Assembly (NCBI GenBank): GCA_017648805.1
Contig: JAGCIC010000208.1
Coordinates: forward strand, 1-20,734
Source: Clostridia bacterium
GTDB taxonomy: Bacteria; Bacillota_A; Clostridia; Christensenellales; Aristaeellaceae
Reading direction: 5' to 3'
Length of the DNA: 20,734 nucleotides
A model generated the notes under the pieces. The model searched no databases, was not told the DNA's origin, and saw only the letters and a list, made by a program, of their open reading frames with translations. Positions 1 to 7,210 of the stretch are shown here, one piece after another; the stretch's first letter is position 1; each line of letters begins with the position of its first letter. The translations under genes and the position numbers were made by a program.

Positions 1-371
1 GTGTCGGGCCGCAGCTGAGCCAGCGCGGAAATTGAGTCGCGGCTCTTGTCCACAGCCAGGTCCGCGAACCACTCGCCCAGCCGGTACAGCAGCATGACCG
101 CCACCGCTTCGGGGAACTCGCCCAGTATCAGCGCGCCTATCGTGGCCACGCTCATAAGGGTCTCCTCGGTGAATATCTCGCCCTCCCTGGCTTCCTTCAC
201 CATGCCGAAAAGCACTTCCCTCGCGGCATAAATGTATATGGCGATGAACACTACCGCCCTGACCGCGCCCGTTATGGGCGCTATCCACGCAAGCAGAAGC
301 AGCGCCGCACCGATCAGTATCTCGTAAAGTTCGCTTTTCTGTTCTTTTTCCAGATCATTTAACAGTTTCAT
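1..371 (-). CDS. P1B-type heavy-metal-translocating ATPase, N-terminal fragment (cut by window edge)
   Basis: Only the first 123 codons are in the window; the stop lies beyond position 1. The protein would pump a divalent soft metal (Zn, Cd or Pb) out of the cell using ATP. I translated the minus strand from the ATG at 371, which has AGGAG seven bases upstream. Residues about 18-60 form two hydrophobic segments. They are followed by LMSVATIGALILGEFPEAVA and LLYRLGEWFADLAVDKSR, which match the CadA/ZntA family region just before the actuator domain. No N-terminal GMTCxxC metal-binding domain is present: the protein opens almost directly into the membrane. The start overlaps the end of the ArsR gene by 17 nt, so the two are translationally coupled and share metal-responsive control. 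CPx motif, DKTGT and metal specificity cannot be seen here. Confidence 0.88.
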   Translation of the reverse strand, partial: MKLLNDLEKEQKSELYEILIGAALLLLAWIAPITGAVRAVVFIAIYIYAAREVLFGMVKEAREGEIFTEETLMSVATIGALILGEFPEAVAVMLLYRLGEWFADLAVDKSRDSISALAQLRPD

Positions 372-705
372 CTTCCGTCTCCTCCGTCACGTGCTCATAG
401 CCCTGGGTGATGATTCCCTGCACGTGCCTGTCTGCCAGGGAATAATAGATCGTCTTGCCCTCCCGCCGGTTCTTCACCAGCCGGTTCTGTTTTAATACCT
501 TGAGCTGGTGGCTCACCGCGGACTGGTCCATGCCCAGATACTCCCCTATCGCGCACACGCACATCTCGCTTTCGCTCAGGGCGTAGAGTATCCTCACCCG
601 CGTGGGATCGCCGAACACTTTGAACAGCCCCGCCAGAGCGAGTATCCTTTCCTCGTCCGGCGCGTGGGAGCGCATGTTTTCCAGCAGCGCGCTGTGGTCG
701 TGCAT
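355..705 (-). CDS. ArsR/SmtB-family metal-sensing repressor (zinc/cadmium type)
   Basis: A 116-residue winged-helix repressor that should release operator DNA when it binds metal, inducing the downstream efflux ATPase. I start at the ATG at 705 because GGAGGGT lies five bases upstream; the in-frame ATG at 723 has no such site. The recognition helix region is MDQSAVSHQLKVLKQNRLV, and the wing is KNRREGKTIYYSL. Two metal motifs are visible. The alpha-3 segment has MCVC (C49, C51), as in CadC/ArsR. The C-terminal helix has D92-x-H94-x10-H105-x2-E108, the exact spacing of the SmtB/CzrA alpha-5 zinc site. The short N-terminus carries His (MHDH) rather than the extra cysteines of CadC. Function is inferred from these residues and from the overlapping transporter gene; zinc is the most likely inducer. 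Confidence 0.93.
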   Translation of the reverse strand: MHDHSALLENMRSHAPDEERILALAGLFKVFGDPTRVRILYALSESEMCVCAIGEYLGMDQSAVSHQLKVLKQNRLVKNRREGKTIYYSLADRHVQGIITQGYEHVTEETEDETVK

Positions 706-721
706 ATATGACCCTCCGTTC

Positions 722-741
722 ATATGAATGACTGTTCATAT
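722..741. promoter_or_regulatory. Probable ArsR operator
   Basis: A perfect inverted repeat ATATGAA-N6-TTCATAT lies directly after the -10 element of the arsR promoter. It covers the expected transcription start and leader. Sequence and position fit ArsR/SmtB operators of the TGAA...TTCA type, so autorepression by steric block is likely. Confidence 0.8.
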
Positions 742-768
742 TATATTCATGCACGCCCGCCCTGTCAA
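740..768 (-). promoter_or_regulatory. Consensus sigma-A promoter of the arsR-ATPase operon
   Basis: On the minus strand TTGACA (768-763), a 17-base spacer and TATAAT (745-740) match the consensus at all twelve positions. The -10 overlaps the operator, so a strong promoter would be held off by the repressor. Confidence 0.93.
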
Positions 769-789
769 TAGGCCTAAACAACTTTTTTA

Positions 790-818
790 TTGAATTCTGA
801 CTGCCGGGATGCTACAAT
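790..818 (+). promoter_or_regulatory. Promoter of the M28 peptidase gene
   Basis: TTGAAT (790-795), 17-base spacer, TACAAT (813-818), with the start codon 25 bases further on. It is divergent from the arsR promoter. Confidence 0.7.
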
Positions 819-843
819 AGGCGTACCTGACAGGAGGCAAACG

Positions 844-1764
844 ATGAAAGACTATCTGAACGATATAGATTCCCGCTTCCCCATCCGCAATTCGGAGGCG
901 CAGAAAGAAGCTTTCCGCGAGTACGCGATAAGCGAAGCCAAGGCGGCGGGCTGGTCTGCCGGGACCGTGCAGGAAAGCGGCGGGCACAACAACGTGGTCA
1001 TAGGCGACCCCGAAACCGCGAAGACCGTGTTCACCGCCCATTACGACACCCCCCGACGCGGGCTGGTGCCCAACCTGATGCTGCCCACCAACAAGGTGCT
1101 CAAATACGTGTACATATTCGGCATCATATTCGTCCTGCTGGCCGCGGCCATACTGGCGGGCATCGCCGTAAGGAAGCTGACCGGACTGGAAGGGCCTGCG
1201 GGGAGGTCAGTGTACCTGGCCGTGTACGCCCTGGTCTACTTCGGCCTGTTCGCGCTGATCTTCCGCGGCCCCGCGAACACGCGCAACAGAAACGACAACA
1301 CTTCCGGCACCGCCGCGGTGCTCACGCTGGCAGGCAAGCTTTCCGGCGACCCGTCCGCCGCCTTCATACTCTTCGACAACGAGGAAAAGGGCAAAAAGGG
1401 CTCCAAGGCCTTCGCCGCCGCCCATGCTGACGTAAAGGCGAACACCCTCATAGTCAACATGGACTGCGTGGGCAACGGGGACACGTTTATCGCCGGCGCG
1501 TCGGATCCGGCCATGAGCGACCCCCGCTTTCCCGCCCTGAAAGCCGCGCTGGAAAACGCGGGCGGCAAGGTGTTCCCCGCCGGCAAGGCAAGCATGAACA
1601 GCGACCACAAGAGCTTTGACAAAAGCGTGGGCATAGCCGCCTGCCTGTATAAAAAAGGCGCGGGTTATTACACTCCCCGCATCCACACCGGGCGCGACAC
1701 CGTCGCCTCCCCCGAAAACATCGAAAAGCTCACCGACGCGCTTATGGAGTTTGTGAAAGAATAA
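844..1764 (+). CDS. M28-family zinc aminopeptidase-like protein with two transmembrane helices
   Basis: A 306-residue protein of the M28 metallopeptidase fold, which uses two zinc ions to cleave N-terminal amino acids or peptides. Start at 844 is chosen because CAGGAGG sits six bases upstream; an in-frame ATG at 790 lies in the promoter. Candidate metal and catalytic residues in family order are H66 and D68 (AHYDTP), D151 (RNDNTSGTAA), E180/E181 (LFDNEEKG), D207 (NMDCVG) and H281 (RIHTGRDT). Between the first and second ligands lies an insert with two hydrophobic helices, about residues 87-109 and 122-140. A helical hairpin like this keeps both halves of the active site on the same side of the membrane, and the lack of a signal peptide suggests the cytoplasmic side. 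The gene stands alone with its own promoter and a terminator downstream. Substrate is unknown. Confidence 0.85.
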   Translation: MKDYLNDIDSRFPIRNSEAQKEAFREYAISEAKAAGWSAGTVQESGGHNNVVIGDPETAKTVFTAHYDTPRRGLVPNLMLPTNKVLKYVYIFGIIFVLLAAAILAGIAVRKLTGLEGPAGRSVYLAVYALVYFGLFALIFRGPANTRNRNDNTSGTAAVLTLAGKLSGDPSAAFILFDNEEKGKKGSKAFAAAHADVKANTLIVNMDCVGNGDTFIAGASDPAMSDPRFPALKAALENAGGKVFPAGKASMNSDHKSFDKSVGIAACLYKKGAGYYTPRIHTGRDTVASPENIEKLTDALMEFVKE

Positions 1765-1767
1765 CGC

Positions 1768-1884
1768 ATGGTATTTGAATTCGGGCATCAAAAAGTTGAT
1801 ATCGACGTTGAAAAGACGAGGCAGTTCTATCTTAATGGATCCGGGATCGACTCGACTGTGACTATTAGCGTGTTGACAGACTGA
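1768..1884 (+). pseudogene. Short open frame, possible N-terminal remnant of a small conserved protein
   Basis: A 38-codon frame starts three bases after the peptidase stop and reads MVFEFGHQKVDIDVEKTRQF at its N-terminus before running into low-information sequence and a stop. The pattern F-x-G...DIDVEKTR-x-FY resembles, from memory, the opening of a small clostridial protein family that continues with a cysteine cluster. No cysteine cluster follows here in this frame. There is no clear ribosome binding site. Its codon use (many A/T third bases) differs from the GC-rich neighbours. It may be a truncated relic or chance. Confidence 0.35.
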
Positions 1885-1901
1885 CAGTATATGCGCAAAA
1901 C

Positions 1902-1935
1902 CGCCCGATCCCTTAACGGGGTCGGGCGTTCGGTT
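1902..1935. terminator. Intrinsic terminator between convergent genes
   Basis: An 11-bp stem CGCCCGATCCC / GGGGTCGGGCG (one G-T pair) with a TTAAC loop. T-rich sequence follows on the plus side, and GTTTTG follows on the minus side. It can end both the peptidase transcript and the glgP-hflX-hydrolase transcript. Confidence 0.82.
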
Positions 1936-1951
1936 TGTTTGGTTTTTGGTT

Positions 1952-3067
1952 TCATTCACCTTTTTTGCCGAGCAGTTCCTCCGCCTTTTTATTCATCTCG
2001 TCAAGGCGGGTCTTGATCGCGTAGCCGCTGCCCTGGTACAGGCAGTACATGAAGGTCTTGGCTATCTCCCACATTTCTTTTCTGTCCTCCGGGGGCAGCT
2101 TCACCAGCGCGGCGGCGCTTTTGAGCAGCGCGCTTTTGTCCCGGGTCAGGTCCTGCAGGGTGCGGGGATTGGCGGCGGAGAGGATGTCGAACAGGGTGTC
2201 GGTCATGTAGCGGCGCTTTTCCTCGCTCATGCGCCTGAACCACTCCTTCTGCCCCCGGCTTATCATCAGCCCCGCGAAACCCAGCCTGTCGCAGGTCACG
2301 AACTCGCCGCCCCGTATGCGCCAGGTATATGGATTGTGCTGCATAAGCCCCTGGGCAGTGGAGTCTACCACCGTGACGGCGGCGTCCTGTTCCATCATCA
2401 TGCCCACCATGCTGGACACGGGTATAAAGCGCTTTATCCGCTCTTTTATTGCCCGATATCCCTTCAGCGCCAGCGTGTCCTCGTCGAAGCCGGGGCCGTC
2501 GTGGGAGTATACCCCTATGATGCGCCTCTGGACGTCCTCGTCGCAGAAGGCGGCGGCGTACACCGCCAGGTTCCCGCCTTTGGAGTGGCCGCCTACCCGC
2601 AGTGGCGCGTTTATATGCCGGGCCACCCGGTTCAGGTACTCAACGCTCCTGGCCTGGGCAGGCACGGGAGTGGTGAAGGTGAGCATAAAGTCTTCCTTCC
2701 AGCCCACTATCGTGGAGTCCGTGCCCCTGAAGGAGATATACGCTGTGCCGTCCGGCAGCAGGAAGGTGACCGCCGAAAACTGCTTGGTCTCGCTTTCGGA
2801 AAACTCGTCCGCGTACCACAGCGCGCGGCTGTCCCTGAACCGGGGCAGTGACGCGGCCAGGTACAGCAGGCGCCGGTTGTCGTCCTCCCGTACGCCGTAG
2901 TCCACCTTTTCGCCCAGCTCGCTTAAGGCGCAGGGCAGGTCCCGGACCGCTTTGTCATACTCTATGTACGCCAGCTGGGCATAGATCAGGCTGTCCACTC
3001 CGTTGAAAGGAGCGGAAAGCAGTGTCGCCCGGCCCATTTCTTCCATGTATGAGTGCAGATCAGCCAT
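1952..3067 (-). CDS. DUF2974 (Mbeg1-like) alpha/beta hydrolase, lipase-like
   Basis: A 371-residue protein of the Mbeg1-like/DUF2974 family, which has a lipase-type alpha/beta-hydrolase fold; substrates are not established. The nucleophile elbow is GGHSKGGN (Ser162). Upstream is the typical strand AYISFRGTDSTIVGWKEDF (about 109-127), where the small residues near RGTD would build the oxyanion hole. D190 (SHDGPGF) and H244 (LMQHNPYTW) are candidates for the rest of the triad. There is no signal peptide, so it should be cytoplasmic. The start ATG overlaps the last eight bases of hflX (ATGGCTGA), so translation is probably coupled. It is the last gene before the terminator at 1902-1935. Confidence 0.85.
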   Translation of the reverse strand: MADLHSYMEEMGRATLLSAPFNGVDSLIYAQLAYIEYDKAVRDLPCALSELGEKVDYGVREDDNRRLLYLAASLPRFRDSRALWYADEFSESETKQFSAVTFLLPDGTAYISFRGTDSTIVGWKEDFMLTFTTPVPAQARSVEYLNRVARHINAPLRVGGHSKGGNLAVYAAAFCDEDVQRRIIGVYSHDGPGFDEDTLALKGYRAIKERIKRFIPVSSMVGMMMEQDAAVTVVDSTAQGLMQHNPYTWRIRGGEFVTCDRLGFAGLMISRGQKEWFRRMSEEKRRYMTDTLFDILSAANPRTLQDLTRDKSALLKSAAALVKLPPEDRKEMWEIAKTFMYCLYQGSGYAIKTRLDEMNKKAEELLGKKGE

Positions 3068-4823
3068 CCTGATTGAGCTCCTTCAGCACCCGGGCGTAAG
3101 AGACCGCGTCCAGCCAGCACTTTACCAGCGTGCCTTCGGCGGTGTACTCCTCACTGTCCACCTGGCCTTTAGAATGTATCATGTTTAGCGCCGCACCCTT
3201 TGAATACGGCACCAGAATCTCCGCGTAGTGGCGCAGTTTTGCGATCTCGTCGCTGATGCGCTGCTTGAGCGTATCGACTCCCTCGCCGTTCAGGGCGGAG
3301 ATCACCACGCCGTCCCCGTCCAGTTCCAGCGCGGGGGCTTTAAGAGCGTCAGACTTGTTGTAGACCTCTATCACGGGCTTGTCCTGCGCGCCCAGGGAGG
3401 AAAGCACCTCCCCCACCACCTGCCTTTGTTTGGCGGCGAAGGGCGAGGACAGGTCGTTCACTATCAAAAGCAGATCGGCGCTCACGGCTTCTTCCAGCGT
3501 GCTTTTGAACGCCTCCACCAGCGAGTGGGGCAGCTTGTTTATGAAGCCCACCGTGTCCACCACGTCGCAGGAGCGGTTGTCCGGCAGCTCCACCCGGCGG
3601 GTCACGGGGTCCAGCGTGGCGAACAGCTTGTCCTCCACGAACACGTCCGCTCCGCTTAAGGCGTTGAGCAGCGTGCTTTTGCCCGCGTTGGTGTAGCCCA
3701 CCAGCGCCACGGTCACCGTCTCGTCCTTGCTGCGGCGTTTCCTGCGCAGGTCCCGCTGGGTCTCCAGCTGCTTAAGCTTGTTTGAAAGCTCGTCTATGCG
3801 GCTTCTGATGTGCCGCCTGTCGCTTTCAAGGCGCGTTTCGCCGGGGCCTCTGGTGCCTATGCCGCCGCCCAGACGGGAGAGCGCCTCGGAGGAACCGGCC
3901 AGCCGAGGCAGCCGGTATTTTAACTGCGCCAGTTCCACCTGCAGTTTGCCCTCGCTGGTGGCGGCGCGCTTGGCGAATATGTCAAGTATGAGGCTGGTGC
4001 GGTCTATGACCCTGACGCCCAGCGCATTTTCCAGGTTCTTCTGCTGGGAAGCGGTGAGTTCCCCGTCCGCAATGGCCAGATCCACCTCCAGCGTCTGGCA
4101 GGAGAGCGCCAGCTCCGCCGCCTTGCCGCTGCCGATGAACGTGGCGGTATCGGGGTGGGACAGTTTCTGGGTCTCGCGGGAGACGATCACCGCCCCCGCC
4201 GTGTCCGCCAGCGCCGCCAGCTCGTTTAAGCTGTCCTCGCCGTCGATGGAGATCAGCATAACCCGTTCCGCTTCCTGGGTTATGCCGCCCTCCTCTATGG
4301 CCTTCTGCACGCGCTCTTCGCTTAGTTCGATCTCCTTGAGCCACGCGCGGTGGTCCAGCCGCCCGGGCTTTACGGGACCCAGCACGTTCACCGAAAGCTG
4401 GCCGTACTCCTTGTCCCCCAGGAACGCGGCGGTTATGCCCGTGCACACGCCGTTTTCCACGCCTACGGCGCACATGGCGTCAAAGCGCAAAAGCCTGAGC
4501 GCCTGTATGTCCACCGCGGACAGGCGCGCGTTGCCGCCGGGATGGGTGTGGATGCACCTGAAGCCCGTGAGCCTGTCGAAGTTGCGCCTTAAGTGCATCT
4601 GGGTCAGCCCCACCTGGGAGATGGAGCCCACCGCCACTTCCAGCACCTCGCCGTTGCGGTCCAGGTACACCATTATTTCCCGGTTCAGCTGGGTGGTGAA
4701 ATTCACCAGCATGCCCAGCAGACGCTCGGGAAGGAACAGGCTCCGGTCGAACTGTATGTCGTAGAGCCTGTCCATTTCGTTAAGGACGCTGTCCCTTATG
4801 CCCTGTGTGTTTCCGTGTATCAT
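3060..4823 (-). CDS. hflX: Ribosome-associated GTPase HflX with N-terminal JAMM-like domain
   Basis: HflX binds the 50S subunit and splits or rescues stalled ribosomes under stress. The HflX N-domain signature is at 319-333 (GGGIGTRGPGETRLE). A basic coiled-coil linker follows at about 335-365. The G domain has G1 GYTNAGKS (376-383), G3 DTVGF (423-427), G4 NKSD (489-492) and G5 SAL (509-511). At 587 residues it is about 160 longer than the E. coli protein. The extra N-terminal part contains H92-T-H94-x7-S102-x2-D105 with E49 upstream, the full spacing of a JAMM/MPN metalloprotease site. I recall similar extensions in clostridial HflX, so this is probably a lineage form rather than a unique fusion. 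The ATG overlaps the glgP stop by four bases (ATGA), and AGAAGG precedes it. Confidence 0.95.
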   Translation of the reverse strand: MIHGNTQGIRDSVLNEMDRLYDIQFDRSLFLPERLLGMLVNFTTQLNREIMVYLDRNGEVLEVAVGSISQVGLTQMHLRRNFDRLTGFRCIHTHPGGNARLSAVDIQALRLLRFDAMCAVGVENGVCTGITAAFLGDKEYGQLSVNVLGPVKPGRLDHRAWLKEIELSEERVQKAIEEGGITQEAERVMLISIDGEDSLNELAALADTAGAVIVSRETQKLSHPDTATFIGSGKAAELALSCQTLEVDLAIADGELTASQQKNLENALGVRVIDRTSLILDIFAKRAATSEGKLQVELAQLKYRLPRLAGSSEALSRLGGGIGTRGPGETRLESDRRHIRSRIDELSNKLKQLETQRDLRRKRRSKDETVTVALVGYTNAGKSTLLNALSGADVFVEDKLFATLDPVTRRVELPDNRSCDVVDTVGFINKLPHSLVEAFKSTLEEAVSADLLLIVNDLSSPFAAKQRQVVGEVLSSLGAQDKPVIEVYNKSDALKAPALELDGDGVVISALNGEGVDTLKQRISDEIAKLRHYAEILVPYSKGAALNMIHSKGQVDSEEYTAEGTLVKCWLDAVSYARVLKELNQDG

Positions 4824-7138
4824 TTTACCTTCTTTATGTTCCAGATCTCGTCAGCGTACTGCCGTATCGTGCGGTCGGATGAGAACACGCCGCAGGAAAG
4901 CACGTTCTTAAGCGCCTTCATACGGAACGCCGCGGGGTCTGACGCGTACTCCCCGTACGCCTTTATGCGCGCCTCACGGTAGCTTTCAAAATCCTTTAAC
5001 AGGAAATACTGGTCCGGTCTGTGCCAGGACGCGCCTATCAGCAGACTGTCCTTAAGCTCGCTGAGCGCGCCGTCCTCATCCGGGAAGGCGGCATCCGTCA
5101 GGCTGTCCACCGCCCGCTTTACGCGTTCGTCGGACCCGTATATCTGTTTGGGGTCGTAGGTCTCCCTTATCTCGTCCAGTTCCTCTATGCGGGCGCCGAA
5201 TATGTACTCGTTTTCCTCACCCGCCGCCTGCGCTATCTCTATGTTCGCGCCGTCCCAGGTGCCCACGGTGACCGCGCCGTTTATCATGAACTTCATGTTG
5301 CCCGTGCCGCTGGCTTCGGTGCCCGCAGGGGATATCTGTTCGGAGAAATCCGCGGCGGGGATCAGCTTTTCCGCCACTGAGCAGTTGTAGTTGGGCACGA
5401 ACACCACGCGCATCCTGCCGTTCACATCGGGGTCATTGTTTATCCTGTCCGCCAGCAGGTTGATGTACCTGATGACCGCTTTCGCCCGGGCGTAACCGGG
5501 GGCCGCCTTGCCCGCGAACACGAAAGCAACGGGCGGCAGGCCGCTAAGTTTGCCTTCCTTCATGTCCATGTACATGTCGTACACGGAAAGGGCGTTGAGC
5601 AGCTGCCTTTTATACTCGTGCAGGCGCTTGACCTGCGCGTCGATAACGAAGCCTTCCGGGATCTCCTGCCCGGCGTTATGCTTGAGCCACAGGCGGAATT
5701 CCTCACGCTTGACTGCCTTGACTTCGCTGAGTTCCCTGGCCAGTTCGGGAGTGGGCGCGATGGCTTTCAGGGCGTCCAGGTCCTTCACGAAGTCCCTGTC
5801 GGTATACTTTTTAAGCAGGCCGCACAACTCTTTGTCGCACAGCGCCAGCCAGCGTCTGGGAGTCACGCCGTTGGTCTTGTTCTGGAAACGCTCGGGATAA
5901 AGCCTGGGCCAGTCGGGGAACAGAAGCGTCTTCACCAGTTCGGAGTGAATCTTCGCCACGCCGTTCACGGCAAAAGACATGGACACCGCCGTGTCCGCCA
6001 TGTGGATCCTGTCTCCCTTTATGAGCCTTAAGCCCGTCTCGCGCTTCGCGGAAGCGTCCAGGCGCCGCAATATGTCCGCGATCTCCTCGCTTACATCGCT
6101 CACCAGGTCCATGTCCCACTTTTCCAGAGCTTCCGGCATGACAGTGTGGTTGGTGAAGGCGAACACCTGTTTCGCGGCGTTCTTGGCGGAGCGGAAGCTG
6201 ACGCCCCGCTTTATGAGCAGGCGGATGAGCTCGGGTATCGCCAGCACCGGGTGGGTGTCATTGAGTTGGCAGGCGATGTATCTGGGCAGGGCGTGGAAGG
6301 AAAGCTTCTTCCCCTCAAAGCTCCTTAAAATGTCCTGTATGGCGGCGCTGGACAGCACGTATTCCTGCTTTAAGCGCAGCAGCCGCCCTTCGCGGGTCCA
6401 GTCGTTGGGGTACAGCACCTTGGTGATGTCCTCGGCCCGGTTCTTCTTTTCGGACGCTTCGTCGTATTTATAATCGTTGAAAAGGGTAAAATCGAACTGC
6501 ACGGGGCTCTCGGTCTGCCACAGGCGCAGGGTGGCCACGTACTCCCCGCCGTAACCTATGACCGGCATGTCGTATGGCACCGCGATCACCGTCTGGCCCT
6601 TCATTTCCACCGTCACCGCCAGCTCTTCCCGCCTGACGGTCCAGTTGTCGGAGAATCGCGTCCAGTCGTCCGCCTCCTCTGTCTGCCTGAAGTCCTTTAT
6701 GCCCTGTTTGAACAGGCCGTAGCGGTACTTGAGGCCGTAGCCCATCACGGGCAGAGCGAGCGTCGCCGCGGAATCCAGAAAGCATGCCGCCAGGCGCCCG
6801 AGGCCGCCGTTGCCCAGGGCGGAATCCTCTTCCTCTTCCAAAGCGTCGGGGTCTGCGCCCGCTTTTATGAGCAGCGCGCGCACCTCGTCAAGCGCGCCCA
6901 GCGCCAGCAGGTTGTTGCTTATCGCCCGGCCAGTCAGGTACTCGGCGGAAATGTACGCCGCGTGCCGCCCCTTCATGGTCGCCTTCTGGCTTTTCGCCCA
7001 CACGCCGCCTATCTCCTCCAGTACGCTTTCGGCTATCGCCCGGTCGATCATATGCGCATCCGCGTCCTTAAGGCTTACGAAATGCCTTTCGTATACTTTC
7101 TGACTTGCCTTTTTTATAATCTTTTCAGCTGTGGTCAT
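4820..7138 (-). CDS. glgP: Glycogen/maltodextrin phosphorylase (GT35)
   Basis: A 772-residue alpha-glucan phosphorylase that releases glucose-1-phosphate from glycogen or maltodextrin. The pyridoxal-phosphate lysine is K616 in GTGNMKF. Other family blocks are GNGGLGRLAACFLDSAA (109-125), CQLNDTHP (290-297), FTNHTVMPEALEKW (328-341) and KTNGVTPRRW (421-430). Length matches bacterial GlgP/MalP. I start at the ATG at 7138 because GGAGG lies eight bases upstream (7151-7147). Two other ATGs (7144, 7153) are too close to or upstream of that site, and a further upstream frame to 7297 would translate through the SRP RNA. No glg biosynthetic genes are nearby; instead glgP is coupled to hflX. No dedicated promoter is evident between it and the SRP RNA terminator, so it may rely on readthrough. 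Confidence 0.95.
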   Translation of the reverse strand: MTTAEKIIKKASQKVYERHFVSLKDADAHMIDRAIAESVLEEIGGVWAKSQKATMKGRHAAYISAEYLTGRAISNNLLALGALDEVRALLIKAGADPDALEEEEDSALGNGGLGRLAACFLDSAATLALPVMGYGLKYRYGLFKQGIKDFRQTEEADDWTRFSDNWTVRREELAVTVEMKGQTVIAVPYDMPVIGYGGEYVATLRLWQTESPVQFDFTLFNDYKYDEASEKKNRAEDITKVLYPNDWTREGRLLRLKQEYVLSSAAIQDILRSFEGKKLSFHALPRYIACQLNDTHPVLAIPELIRLLIKRGVSFRSAKNAAKQVFAFTNHTVMPEALEKWDMDLVSDVSEEIADILRRLDASAKRETGLRLIKGDRIHMADTAVSMSFAVNGVAKIHSELVKTLLFPDWPRLYPERFQNKTNGVTPRRWLALCDKELCGLLKKYTDRDFVKDLDALKAIAPTPELARELSEVKAVKREEFRLWLKHNAGQEIPEGFVIDAQVKRLHEYKRQLLNALSVYDMYMDMKEGKLSGLPPVAFVFAGKAAPGYARAKAVIRYINLLADRINNDPDVNGRMRVVFVPNYNCSVAEKLIPAADFSEQISPAGTEASGTGNMKFMINGAVTVGTWDGANIEIAQAAGEENEYIFGARIEELDEIRETYDPKQIYGSDERVKRAVDSLTDAAFPDEDGALSELKDSLLIGASWHRPDQYFLLKDFESYREARIKAYGEYASDPAAFRMKALKNVLSCGVFSSDRTIRQYADEIWNIKKVK

Positions 7139-7171
7139 ATGCATGTCCTCCATCCTGACAACGGTCCAAAA

Positions 7172-7210
7172 ACAAAAATATCCGCGGGCTCGGGGCTGGC
7201 TTATCCGCGG
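7172..7210 (-). terminator. Terminator of the SRP RNA gene
   Basis: CCGCGG at 7210-7205 can pair with CCGCGG at 7187-7182, followed by TATTTTTG on the minus strand. The closing stem of the SRP RNA plus the U-run would serve equally well. Confidence 0.5.

Noticed and set aside
706..723. Upstream ATG for the ArsR repressor
   Set aside because: It lies within the operator region and ahead of the GGAGG that serves the ATG at 705.
790..843. Upstream ATG for the M28 peptidase
   Set aside because: It overlaps the promoter -35 and has no ribosome binding site; the ATG at 844 has AGGAGG.
1946..2851. Long open frame on the plus strand opposite the DUF2974 gene
   Set aside because: Low-complexity composition (Val/His/Gly-rich), no family motif, no ribosome binding site; it mirrors codon structure of the real minus-strand gene.
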